Part shown: piece after piece, positions 54,376 to 63,270 of the stretch
Layout of the letters: each line of letters opens with the position of its first letter
Numbering within the stretch: the stretch's first letter is position 1
Assembly: GCA_902141825.1 (NCBI GenBank)
Contig: CABFPG010000002.1
Location: 434,001-498,000, forward strand
Source of the DNA: Thalassocella blandensis
GTDB lineage: Bacteria > Pseudomonadota > Gammaproteobacteria > Pseudomonadales > Cellvibrionaceae
Length of the DNA: 64,000 bases
Reading direction: 5' to 3'
Program-made: the position numbers and the translations under genes
Notes under the pieces: generated by a model
What the model was told of the DNA's origin: nothing
Database searches by the model: none
Seen by the model: the letters and a program-made list of their open reading frames with translations, nothing else

Positions 54376-55209
54376 TTAATCTTGCACGGTATAGCCAAAG
54401 GTACGAATCAGCTGTTTTGCCTCCTCCCCTTTCAAATACGCCAAAAACTCCTCTGCCGCACGCTGCCTGACTGTCGAAGTTGTCGCGTGCTGGAGTAAAA
54501 CCAGGTCCTGCTTAATAGGCTCAAAGTACTGCTGTGGCACAAGCCAATAAGATGCCTCACGCTTTTCCATACGCTCATATTGTTTGATTTGAGACAGGCT
54601 CACAAAACCCAGGTCCGCATTCCCAAAACGAACAAAATGAAATGCCTGGGCTATATTCGTCCCTTCCAAAAGCTTCTGCTCTGCCTCCAGTTGAACCCCA
54701 AGCGCCTGCATCGCCTGCCTCGCCGCCACGCCATAAGGGGCGATTTTGGGGTTGGCAATTGCAAGCCGCTGAAAATCCCCTGCCTGTAAATGCACTTTTG
54801 CCTGTTTTCCCTGCCACGCCATGGACCAGAGCACAATTGCACCCTCGGCATAAGTCACCTGCGAATCCTTCACGGCAAGTTTGTTATCCACCAACAAACG
54901 CGGATGCTGCTGGTCGGCGGCCAGAAACACGTCAAACGGTGCCCCATGGGTGATTTGTGTATACAGTTTCCCTGTAGATCCGGTAACTATGGCGATTTCC
55001 ACGGACACCTGTGACGAGTATTGCTGCACAATGACTTCCAGTACCGGAGTGAAATTAGCTGCAACTGCTATGTTGAGCTTCACTTTCTCTTTGCTTACCG
55101 CCCCCTCGTTCACAGCCTCTGGGCTGTCCGCAAAAACCTGACAAATAAGAAATAAACATGACATCATCGTCAAGCATGTCTGTTTGATTAATTTACGACT
55201 AAACTTCAT
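54376..55209 (-). CDS. Molybdate-binding-like periplasmic protein (ModA family)
   Basis: I choose the ATG at 55209 because GGAG lies about 8 bases before it, giving 277 residues with signal peptide KLIKQTCLTMMSCLFLICQV. The mature protein has ModA features: LNIAVAANFTPVLEVIV, VTGSTGKLYTQITHGAPFDV, FLAADQQHPRLLVD and GNADLGFVSLSQI. ModA delivers molybdate or tungstate to ModBC. No modB or modC is present in the window, so it may be an orphan binding protein or its partners lie elsewhere. The anion cannot be told from sequence. Confidence 0.85.
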   Translation of the reverse strand: MKFSRKLIKQTCLTMMSCLFLICQVFADSPEAVNEGAVSKEKVKLNIAVAANFTPVLEVIVQQYSSQVSVEIAIVTGSTGKLYTQITHGAPFDVFLAADQQHPRLLVDNKLAVKDSQVTYAEGAIVLWSMAWQGKQAKVHLQAGDFQRLAIANPKIAPYGVAARQAMQALGVQLEAEQKLLEGTNIAQAFHFVRFGNADLGFVSLSQIKQYERMEKREASYWLVPQQYFEPIKQDLVLLQHATTSTVRQRAAEEFLAYLKGEEAKQLIRTFGYTVQD

Positions 55210-55523
55210 GTAGTGCTCCGAAAACCTGAAAACTGCCACGATTTGCGCTGCCAATTTACCTTGCTCGTGTAAAGGCTTATTTAATGCTTACTATGTTCTC
55301 GCTTAAAGGCACCTTGGAAAACATGTGGAATTATCGATTCGTTATTCAAATTACAACAAGATTGACAAAAAGCGCGATTGAAAAGTTCTATGCAGTTGAA
55401 AAATTCCATATAGAAATAGAAGCCAGAAATTTTCACTGGGAGCGCTCACAAACAACACGGTTTCGCTTTTACAACAACATCCACAAAAAAGCATCGTAAA
55501 GACCCGGACAACATTTTAACGCT
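55210..55523. other. 314-base divergent gap; no gene supported
   Basis: This is the shared upstream region of the ModA-like gene and the diguanylate cyclase. A 71-residue plus-strand frame (55284-55499) has no family features or ribosome site. Confidence 0.45.
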
Positions 55524-56822
55524 ATGCGCTTACATTCCACTAACTTTATTGTGCTGTCGGCAATTGTATTAACCATCGTCGCCCTCATTGTGCCGCAATT
55601 TCTACCCCCTAAGACATTCACTGTAGTGCCCAATAACTTTGATCACTTTATCTACCTGGAACAATCAGAGGACGGTTTAACAACTCAAAACTGGATAAAT
55701 CAGGAAGAAAATAAATGGCGATGCCAGGTGGAAAAAGTTAACAGCTACCTGGTATGTAGTTCATACATCATGATGACCAAAAATGCACTTTCACGCGGCG
55801 TGGACCTGTCAACATTTTCTCAGCTGCATTTAGATATTGAATACAATGGCTCAGTGAACAAATTTATCGTCTATATCCGAAACTACAATCCTTCCTATTC
55901 CAGGGAAAATGATGGCGACAGCACCAAATTTCATTTCAGCACGCTTCGTAGCAATGACTTTAATAAAGCAGTCACGATCAATTTAAACGAATTTAAAGTG
56001 GCGGACTGGTGGATAGACACAAATGAATTACCGCGAGAACTCAGCCGAACGGAACTCAACAATGTCGCTATTTTAGGTTTCCAGTTTGAAACTGGTTTAC
56101 CTGAAGGTTCCCACGAAATTACGATCAAATCCGTATATTTCACCGGGAGCTGGGTCGATAAAGAATCTTTGTATCTGGCAATTTTAACACTTTGGCTTTG
56201 CGGTGCTTTTGCGTTTACTAGCGCTCGAATGTACCGGTTGCACCGTCAGCAACAACAGGCAAAACAACATATTAATGCACTGGAGTCCAGCAACACTCGA
56301 CTTCGCCATGAAAAAAAGCGCTACGAATATTTGTCTATGCGCGATGCGTTAACCGGTATCTACAACCGCCAGGGTGTCGAGAAAATTATTGATGAACTAT
56401 TAGAAGATCCACGTGTACACAGTTTCGGTATTATTTTATTAGATATCGATCATTTCAAGTCTATCAACGATACATACGGCCATGATACAGGCGATAAAGT
56501 ACTCCTCAACGTGGCGAAAGCCGTTCTTGGCAATATTCGCGCAGAAGATTGTTTTGCCCGCTGGGGCGGCGAAGAATTTATCTTACTCTGCCCTAATCTG
56601 GATCTGACAAACTCAGTGAAACTGGCAGAAAAATTGAGAAAAATGCTGGAGACAACCCTGTTTTCAGAGGACTTAAAAGTAACAGGAAGTTTCGGTGTAG
56701 GGATAAACCAGAAAACAGGAGTTCCCTTCGATCAATTGTTTAAACACACCGATACTGCGCTATATCAGGCAAAAAGTACCGGTCGTAATCGAGTGGTTTC
56801 CACCGACAATATAAACAGGTAA
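55524..56822 (+). CDS. Membrane diguanylate cyclase with a periplasmic sugar-binding-like sensor domain
   Basis: A 432-residue protein. A membrane segment at 8-27 and a second at about 216-234 enclose a periplasmic beta-rich domain (30-210). That domain resembles a galactose-binding-fold/CBM11-type module: FDHFIYLEQSEDG, FSQLHLDIEYNGSVNKFIVY, FQFETGLPEGSHEITIKSVY. A short coiled coil (240-268) leads to a GGDEF domain (270-430). The active site is GGEEF (348-352) in RWGGEEFILL, and an RxxD inhibition site (RAED, 339-342) lies five residues before it, so the enzyme should make cyclic di-GMP with product feedback. It is convergent with a GH16 enzyme. No good Shine-Dalgarno is visible. Confidence 0.86.
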   Translation: MRLHSTNFIVLSAIVLTIVALIVPQFLPPKTFTVVPNNFDHFIYLEQSEDGLTTQNWINQEENKWRCQVEKVNSYLVCSSYIMMTKNALSRGVDLSTFSQLHLDIEYNGSVNKFIVYIRNYNPSYSRENDGDSTKFHFSTLRSNDFNKAVTINLNEFKVADWWIDTNELPRELSRTELNNVAILGFQFETGLPEGSHEITIKSVYFTGSWVDKESLYLAILTLWLCGAFAFTSARMYRLHRQQQQAKQHINALESSNTRLRHEKKRYEYLSMRDALTGIYNRQGVEKIIDELLEDPRVHSFGIILLDIDHFKSINDTYGHDTGDKVLLNVAKAVLGNIRAEDCFARWGGEEFILLCPNLDLTNSVKLAEKLRKMLETTLFSEDLKVTGSFGVGINQKTGVPFDQLFKHTDTALYQAKSTGRNRVVSTDNINR

Positions 56823-56851
56823 AGCGAAAAATCGAGTCTTCCGCTTTACCT
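56817..56851. terminator. Inverted repeat between the convergent GGDEF and GH16 genes
   Basis: AGGTAAAGCG (56817-56826, spanning the GGDEF stop) and CGCTTTACCT (56842-56851) form a 10-base-pair perfect stem. It can serve as a shared terminator, but T-runs are weak. Confidence 0.55.
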
Positions 56852-56862
56852 TGATATAAATT

Positions 56863-57990
56863 TTACTCAATCACGATAGCACTGGGCGAAACGCTTGCAC
56901 ATCCATGCCCCGTTTCCGTATCCACAGAGCACTCATAAACACGCACATAGTCAATCGTAAACTCTTGCGGAAAAACGGTGGTTTCATCCGGATATCCGGG
57001 CCAATCTCCACCAATCGCCAGATTTAACAATAAGTGAAAATCCTGATCGAATGGCTGAGTTGGGTTTTGTGGCTCCGCTGCGTTTTCATCACATAGCGTC
57101 CAAATAGACTGACGCTGCGTAAGAAAGTGAACATCATTGACATACCAACGTATTTCACCAGCTTCCCACTCCACGGCAAACTCATGCCATTCGTCAACCA
57201 GATCAGATCCAGGGTCCATACTCTCACCAGAATACACATGGCCATTGTTACCATCGCCAAAATGCAGGGTTCCGAATGTGGTGTTGTAGTATTGCCCCTG
57301 AGTACGAAGGTTCACCACTTCCATAATATCGATCTCACCACTTTTCGGCCAATCACCATAAGCCCAGTTGGTGGGTAGCATCCATATGGCTGGCCATACG
57401 CCCTGCCCGTATGGAAGCTTAGCGCGAACTTCTATACGTCCGTAGGTCCAATCTCCTTTACCCAATGTGCGCAAACGTGAGGAGCTGTAATCCCGCGTGA
57501 CCAGACTTCCATCACCCGACTGTCCACTCCAACCACTCCAGCCCTCTACTTCTTCATTTTTTGCTCGAATGACAAGGTACTCGTTATCCTTAATAAAAGC
57601 GTTCTCGGGGTCTTTGACATAACACTGTGATTCATTGTTACCGCCGCCGGCACAATTGGTTTCGTAACCCCACTTTGATTCATCAATGCTATCGCCCTGA
57701 AATTCATCGGACCACACCAGATTCCAATAATCACCACCCGCATCTACAATCACAGGATTATCACAAACCCCAGCCATCCCACTTGAGCTTGACGAACTAC
57801 TGGAAGAACTTGAAGAAGAACTGCTCGACGAACTGGAGGACGAACTGCTAGATGTGGAACTGCTAGAGCTACTGGAAGATGAAGAGCTACTGGAAGATGA
57901 AGAACTAGTGGAACCACCATCTCCATCATTGTCGGAACCACCACAGGCCGACAACATCAAGGTGAGTAAGGCAATAAGGGGATATCTCAT
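56863..57990 (-). CDS. GH16 glycoside hydrolase, secreted lipoprotein
   Basis: A 375-residue lipoprotein. Signal MRYPLIALLTLMLSAC has a lipobox with Cys16. A poly-serine linker (about 27-70, interrupted by Thr) connects to a GH16 catalytic domain. The family catalytic motif is GEIDIMEVV, with nucleophile Glu219, Asp221 and acid/base Glu224 counted from the C-terminus. Other blocks are YWNLVWSDEFQGDSIDESKW and LPYGQGVWPAIWMLPTNWAY, which look like laminarinase/beta-1,3-glucanase members; the exact substrate is uncertain. GGAG lies about 7 bases before the ATG. It is a candidate surface-bound glucanase. Confidence 0.92.
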   Translation of the reverse strand: MRYPLIALLTLMLSACGGSDNDGDGGSTSSSSSSSSSSSSSSSSSTSSSSSSSSSSSSSSSSSSSSSSSSGMAGVCDNPVIVDAGGDYWNLVWSDEFQGDSIDESKWGYETNCAGGGNNESQCYVKDPENAFIKDNEYLVIRAKNEEVEGWSGWSGQSGDGSLVTRDYSSSRLRTLGKGDWTYGRIEVRAKLPYGQGVWPAIWMLPTNWAYGDWPKSGEIDIMEVVNLRTQGQYYNTTFGTLHFGDGNNGHVYSGESMDPGSDLVDEWHEFAVEWEAGEIRWYVNDVHFLTQRQSIWTLCDENAAEPQNPTQPFDQDFHLLLNLAIGGDWPGYPDETTVFPQEFTIDYVRVYECSVDTETGHGCASVSPSAIVIE

Positions 57991-58450
57991 AAAGCACTCC
58001 GCTAACGATATAATTGTTATTGTGTTTTTGATTAACGGCGTACTTTACGCATTTTTCCCCTCAGGCGCCTAGTCACCTTCGTCATGCACTTAAAATGGCA
58101 ACAAATACGCAAAGGTAGCAGTTTCTGCATTCGAAACTGGGACGAATCTATCTCTAATTTTAAAAAGTGATGCGTAATTTTTAAAAAACAAATCACATTT
58201 TGAATAAAAAAACATAGCAATTTTTATTTAACCTACATTTGATTTCCATAGAGGCGAAAAGACTAATAGACGGTAAAAAGACTTACTTTCCCGGTGAAAA
58301 CATGATCTGAGAAGTAAATTGATGGTGTTTCTTTCTCCCGTGGTTTTTCACCCAAAATTGATAACTTATCAGGGGGCTGAGCAGGCCAGCTATTCGCCTA
58401 AACTCCAGGTTAAATAGTGATTTACTACACCTAGTGGCAGGCAAAAAAAT
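57991..58450. other. Gap between GH16 and the cytochrome gene; no gene supported
   Basis: AT-rich sequence containing the presumed GH16 promoter. No frame with a ribosome site or family features was seen. Confidence 0.45.
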
Positions 58451-58478
58451 GGAGAGCTTGGTTTACCCTAAGCTCTCC
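58451..58478 (-). terminator. Rho-independent terminator of the cytochrome-GMC-catalase cluster
   Basis: GGAGAGCTT (58451-58459) and AAGCTCTCC (58470-58478) form a perfect nine-base-pair stem. Read on the minus strand it is followed by ATTTTTTT. It lies about 100 bases beyond the stop of the dihaem cytochrome gene. Confidence 0.85.
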
Positions 58479-58577
58479 ATTTAAATTGTTATGTATTCAT
58501 GCCATTCAAACCGTTCAGGTTCATCACCCAAATGATGCGCTGAGGGATCGGATGCAGAAACCCCAGCGTGGGGCGTG

Positions 58578-61028
58578 CTACATCGTCAGCATATATAAAA
58601 TCATTGCATTCATACTGGTTCGATTGCTGGCACACCAGGGATGAGGACTGGCTGGAAATCCTACGGGTTCTTCTGAACCTATTTCATCTGGCCCCCAAGC
58701 TAAACGCATTTGCTGATAATCCCAATAGTAGTAATCCGGGTCCCAGGGCACTTCCACAAAATACTTATGACGCTCAATAAAGCGGTTACGTTTTGCGCCG
58801 GTGTCATTGGCATTTTGGCTGTCGGATTTTGGCACTCGGAATACGTCGCCTTTGCGATTGTATGCCGGATAGGGTTCAGGGTGATCCGAGCCGCCCAGCG
58901 CCGGGTTAACGGGTGGATGCAAGGTATAGTAATCCTGATACATTTGCGAATTAACATCACACCGATCTGGATCAACGAGATCAACTAAATTTCGCACATG
59001 CCCGTCACTCAAAAGTCCGCGATGCTGCACCCAGTAGATATTACGGATAAATGTAGCGCGAATGGACTGGACTTCTTTGTGATAAATCGTTGGCTCAAAA
59101 AAGCGCCCGACTTCATTCAGCCGAATCATACGTTCATTCGTATGAGCTCCCAGTCCATCGGTATGACAGGAGCCGCAGTCATTATTAAACTGTTGCTTAC
59201 CGTCAGCAATGGTATCCATTAACGCGGGGTACGCTTCCCAACCCGCCTGCACGAACTGACCTTCGCTCAGCGCTGTCCCCGTCATATCCTCAAGCAGACC
59301 ATAATCCTTCATCCAGCGATACATGCCCACACGACGTAAATCATCATCGTATTTGTCGAGCTGCGTCATATAAGCCGTTAACGCTTGCAGCCAGTCTGCT
59401 CGCATAGAACCAACCGCGCCATCGGGTTCCTCTGCATGAATGTAAGAGCCCTCAAAGCCGACATACGATTCGGTGTGAGATAAGGATCGTCGAATCGGCA
59501 TATGATTCGTGACGTTAGGGATGGCAATAGGTGAAAACTCATAATCGTTGTCAGTCAGGCTACCTTCGCCACGAATCCGAACCATGGTGTGCTCGCCCAT
59601 TCCCTGAGGAACGTTATACACCAGCATGGATTTATCAACATCTTTTGCTGCGGGGTCCCAAGCTGGCCCCTCTTCTTTTTCTTCTACCCCGGTAAAATTA
59701 TCCAGAAGTGTCCACTTCAAACTCCACAAAGGATTAGGCGGCCCAGGGAAAACTCGGGTAATAATATTGTTCGGCACATTCTCATAGGTGATCTTATAGC
59801 CGTGACATGACGAACAGTTAAACCCTATCCACGCACCGCGACCAATTAAAGGATGACTGGATTGCGCGTAACGATAACCCACATATCCACTGGTCCACGT
59901 ATTCCCTTTCAAAAGCTGAGGATCTTTAGTTAAAAAACCAGGGATAGGATTCGGCTGAGGATAGGAATCAAAATACACCGGACTGTAGGATTCAAAAGGT
60001 ACTTGCCCAGGAACAACTTTGTGCGCGCCAAACAGCTTTAATGGGTCGGCAAATTCCCCGGTGATAGGATCAACTGCACTTCCGTCGAAAATTTTATCCC
60101 AATCCAGATTTCTAAAAGAGTGCGCCACACCGATATTGTAATCATAAGACCAGAATGCCATACGCCCGCGTTGTACCAGATCCTCATACTCAGGATTGTC
60201 AACAATCACGTCGATAGGATCAGTACTAACTGGCTCACTGAGTTTGGATACCACATCACAAGGGTATTCAAAATCCTCATCGATTACACGAAAACGTTGC
60301 GCATCAATAACCAGATGCGCTTCCCCAGGTTTGGTCAGTGATTCATTGAAACCTTCACGCTTTTGAATTTGTACACGCAGCGGGCCGTTATGAACATGCA
60401 CAGGTACGCGAAAACTAATTTCGTAAGGCGCCCAAACGATAACATCCTTATCCCAGGTGTCATGCAATTCGGAGGTCTCGTAATTGACTTCATCCGAAAT
60501 GGCGAGAATCTGCTTATACATTTTCAGATCCGTTTCCAGCACCCGACTATTGCCAATCATGATTTTAGAAAAATCAATGTCGGTCCCATTGCCAAAGTTC
60601 TGTCCGGTGAGCGTGACCATATCACCCGGTTTAAGGGTGGGCGTTGTTTGCTGCCCCTCCTTTTCCCAAACCAATGAATTATTCACGTACATCGCCTCGA
60701 TAACTGGCGTAGCAAAATTCTGGGCAGATTCCTGTCTTAAACTTTCCCGCGCTGCATCGAACGTGCAAATTTCATCTTGTTTGGGGAACTCGCCGGGCAA
60801 TTTACAACCGGCCAAACCAACTCCGGTGATGACCAGTACCAGCCATTTCAACAAGGGCGAGTTCTGCTGTCGATAAATGCTACGTGAAAAAGTTGTATTT
60901 GATTCAAACCTCGCTTTTACGTTTTTTTTTAAGTTGAGATATATTGTGAGTATATTTGCTAGTCTAAAAGGTGTTTTGACGAACTGTGCTTGGATGAACT
61001 GTGCTGCAAAAACTAAAGTGCGTTGCAT
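58578..61028 (-). CDS. Large dihaem c-type cytochrome lipoprotein
   Basis: An 816-residue exported protein. The ATG at 61028 is supported by GGAGGG about 7 bases upstream, but it puts 58 residues before the hydrophobic segment WLVLVITGVGLAGC, whose Cys75 fits a lipobox; the n-region is unusually long. Residues about 105-180 look like an IPT/Ig-like domain. Two haem c motifs are present: CSSCH (405-409) and CGSCH (618-622). The family resembles c-type cytochromes of the dihaem peroxidase or rubber-oxygenase type, but it is too divergent to assign. It is 23 bases downstream of a Tat-exported GMC oxidoreductase and is probably its electron acceptor. Confidence 0.82.
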   Translation of the reverse strand: MQRTLVFAAQFIQAQFVKTPFRLANILTIYLNLKKNVKARFESNTTFSRSIYRQQNSPLLKWLVLVITGVGLAGCKLPGEFPKQDEICTFDAARESLRQESAQNFATPVIEAMYVNNSLVWEKEGQQTTPTLKPGDMVTLTGQNFGNGTDIDFSKIMIGNSRVLETDLKMYKQILAISDEVNYETSELHDTWDKDVIVWAPYEISFRVPVHVHNGPLRVQIQKREGFNESLTKPGEAHLVIDAQRFRVIDEDFEYPCDVVSKLSEPVSTDPIDVIVDNPEYEDLVQRGRMAFWSYDYNIGVAHSFRNLDWDKIFDGSAVDPITGEFADPLKLFGAHKVVPGQVPFESYSPVYFDSYPQPNPIPGFLTKDPQLLKGNTWTSGYVGYRYAQSSHPLIGRGAWIGFNCSSCHGYKITYENVPNNIITRVFPGPPNPLWSLKWTLLDNFTGVEEKEEGPAWDPAAKDVDKSMLVYNVPQGMGEHTMVRIRGEGSLTDNDYEFSPIAIPNVTNHMPIRRSLSHTESYVGFEGSYIHAEEPDGAVGSMRADWLQALTAYMTQLDKYDDDLRRVGMYRWMKDYGLLEDMTGTALSEGQFVQAGWEAYPALMDTIADGKQQFNNDCGSCHTDGLGAHTNERMIRLNEVGRFFEPTIYHKEVQSIRATFIRNIYWVQHRGLLSDGHVRNLVDLVDPDRCDVNSQMYQDYYTLHPPVNPALGGSDHPEPYPAYNRKGDVFRVPKSDSQNANDTGAKRNRFIERHKYFVEVPWDPDYYYWDYQQMRLAWGPDEIGSEEPVGFPASPHPWCASNRTSMNAMILYMLTM

Positions 61029-61051
61029 TACGGAACCCTCCGCCGTTTTAT

Positions 61052-63136
61052 TTATTCATTATTATTGGCTGCTGCGACGATATCATCGCAGGCTTTTTCA
61101 CTTATCATATACACGGGTACTACTATAAAAAATCCAGGGATATAAGGGAAAACTGAAGCGTCAACTACACGTAAATTTCGTGTACCAAAGACGCGAAACT
61201 TACTGTCAACCACAGCCATTGGATCATCGGCATGGCCCATTTTGTTGGTACAGGATGCATGGTGACCCCAGGCTTCATTTTTGACGAACTCTGCAATTTC
61301 TGCATCCGTTTCATACAGGTTCCCAGGAACAAGTTCCTGTTCAATAAGATCGGCCGCTACCGGCGCTTTCATAATATGACGGGATATTTTAACGCCTTCT
61401 ACAACGGCTGCCAGATCATCTCCTGTGCTGTCATTACCCTCGTGAAAATAGTGGAAGTTAATTTCCGGTGGTTCTTGCGGGTCTGCGGATTTTAACAGGA
61501 CTTTCCCCGCCGTATTGTTGGTATGCGCTTTAAGTACTACCCAGGAAAAACGATCTGCGTTGTCCGCTATTCCCTGAGAGTATCCAGGATAATAACCGGT
61601 AAACTCGGCTGGCAATCCAAAGATAAAGAGGTCGGGATTGTCCAGCTCCGGTTTCGACTTTTTAATGAGGGACAGTGTTGCGCCATTGCTGCCGTAAGGG
61701 CCTCGACTCCACCAGACGCGGTTGTATCGTTGCAAACAGGGATCACCCTCTTCGCCCCAGGTACACGCTTCTGTAAACCCGAAGTTTTCCTTCATTTTAC
61801 TCACAACACCAACTTCGTAACGGTCTTGCAGATTTTCCCCAACACCCGGTAGATCCACCAAGGGTTCAATGCCGTGAGCCTGCAATTCAGCACTCGGCCC
61901 GATGCCGGAAAGTTTCAGCAACTGCGGGCTATTAAACGCACCGCCACAGACAATAACTTCACGGGAAGCAAAAACTTCTTTTAATTCACCCGCCTCGCCT
62001 GGCTGATGCAGGCGATCAGCGCGATAAAGACTTTCACCATGACGGTACTGAACACCAATCGCGGTGGTTCCATCGAACAATATTTTACTGGCCAGCGCAT
62101 TGGTTAAAATATGCAGACGATCGGGAAATTGTTGCGCGGTTTCGAGCAAATATTCTCGAACCCCATGACGGCGACTCATTTTATTTGCCGCGAACGGAGC
62201 AATAAAAGGCCCGTCTTTCCCTGCCGCCACATCTAAGTCATTGATATCAAGACTGAACTGGCCATTTATCAGATCCCCTAAAATATCTCCCAGGCCATAA
62301 CGCAATAACGCCGCTTTGACGATTTTAAATAATTTAGGCTCTTCTAATAACTGGGTTAAATCCGGCAAACGCGTGGGCAGCCAACCACTAAACCCATGCG
62401 ATGCGTCATTGTCGACAAACAGCGGCTTCGGTAAATATTCACAGCGCTCCAGGCGCTGGAAATACTGCCGCATGGCCGTACTGTTCCAGGAGGTATCGCC
62501 GGTGATTTCTGCAATCCGATCAAAGTCAGTATCGTGCGGGTAAACAGTTATCAGAGCATGAACTGCTGTGGAACCTCCAATGGTGCTTCCACGCGGATAC
62601 ATTACACCTTCACCTACGACATATTTACTGTCTCTTTCCTGCTGTGCCTGATCGGCATAATGCTTTACAAAAAATTCCCAGCTTAGTTTTGGATCTTCAG
62701 AGGCAAATGGATGGAACGCGGGGACATCGCGTACATCGCCTTGAGGGTCAGCATCACCAGCCTCCAGCACGAGCACCTTAAATCCCTGACGGGCAAGATT
62801 GGCCGCCAAAGGCCCACCACCGGCACCAGACCCGACGATAACGTATTCGTAATCATCAAGCTCCGCTTTTTGGTTGACTTTACCTGCAGCACTGGCCGAA
62901 ACCGCCTGACCTAAACCATTTGCCGCCAGACCAGAAGCGAGGGCTGCTCGAATCACACGTTTGGCAAATTCACGTCGGCCGAGTTGCGTAGAATTCTCGT
63001 TTTTACAAGAGTCTGACAGTTCTGCCGGATGCTCTTGCAACGTGTTGTTTGAAACATCGCGCTGATCACCTGTTGCGGAGGAAGATTCTGCCTTGCCGGG
63101 TTGGGATTTATTGTTATTGAATTTATTGTCGCCCAT
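61052..63136 (-). CDS. Tat-exported GMC-family flavoprotein oxidoreductase
   Basis: A 694-residue FAD enzyme of the glucose-methanol-choline family. The N-terminal 50 residues are polar, then comes a twin-arginine signal (QLGRREFAKRVIRAALASGL, Arg54-Arg55). The FAD fold starts at YEYVIVGSGAGGGPLAANLA. The second FAD segment is VIVCGGAFNSPQLLKLSGIG, and the C-terminal active-site region HHASCTNKMG contains the conserved His. SD GAGGAAA lies about 6 bases before the ATG. The folded, FAD-loaded enzyme is expected in the periplasm. A dihaem cytochrome follows (23-base gap) and a catalase-like gene precedes it. The substrate could be an alcohol, sterol or sugar. Confidence 0.88.
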   Translation of the reverse strand: MGDNKFNNNKSQPGKAESSSATGDQRDVSNNTLQEHPAELSDSCKNENSTQLGRREFAKRVIRAALASGLAANGLGQAVSASAAGKVNQKAELDDYEYVIVGSGAGGGPLAANLARQGFKVLVLEAGDADPQGDVRDVPAFHPFASEDPKLSWEFFVKHYADQAQQERDSKYVVGEGVMYPRGSTIGGSTAVHALITVYPHDTDFDRIAEITGDTSWNSTAMRQYFQRLERCEYLPKPLFVDNDASHGFSGWLPTRLPDLTQLLEEPKLFKIVKAALLRYGLGDILGDLINGQFSLDINDLDVAAGKDGPFIAPFAANKMSRRHGVREYLLETAQQFPDRLHILTNALASKILFDGTTAIGVQYRHGESLYRADRLHQPGEAGELKEVFASREVIVCGGAFNSPQLLKLSGIGPSAELQAHGIEPLVDLPGVGENLQDRYEVGVVSKMKENFGFTEACTWGEEGDPCLQRYNRVWWSRGPYGSNGATLSLIKKSKPELDNPDLFIFGLPAEFTGYYPGYSQGIADNADRFSWVVLKAHTNNTAGKVLLKSADPQEPPEINFHYFHEGNDSTGDDLAAVVEGVKISRHIMKAPVAADLIEQELVPGNLYETDAEIAEFVKNEAWGHHASCTNKMGHADDPMAVVDSKFRVFGTRNLRVVDASVFPYIPGFFIVVPVYMISEKACDDIVAAANNNE

Positions 63137-63270
63137 TGCATTTCCTCACGATAACTAGCCTAAGGGGATGTTTATTAATTACACGTACCTTGCCCCATCA
63201 TATTTTTTTCTCTCAATTAAAACTTTCCTTTCCACGCATCCTTGCATGGAAAAAGTAACCCCTAGATGCA

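Noticed and set aside
55284-55499. 71-residue plus-strand frame before the GGDEF gene
   Set aside because: No good start signal and an unusual basic/aromatic composition; likely untranslated leader.
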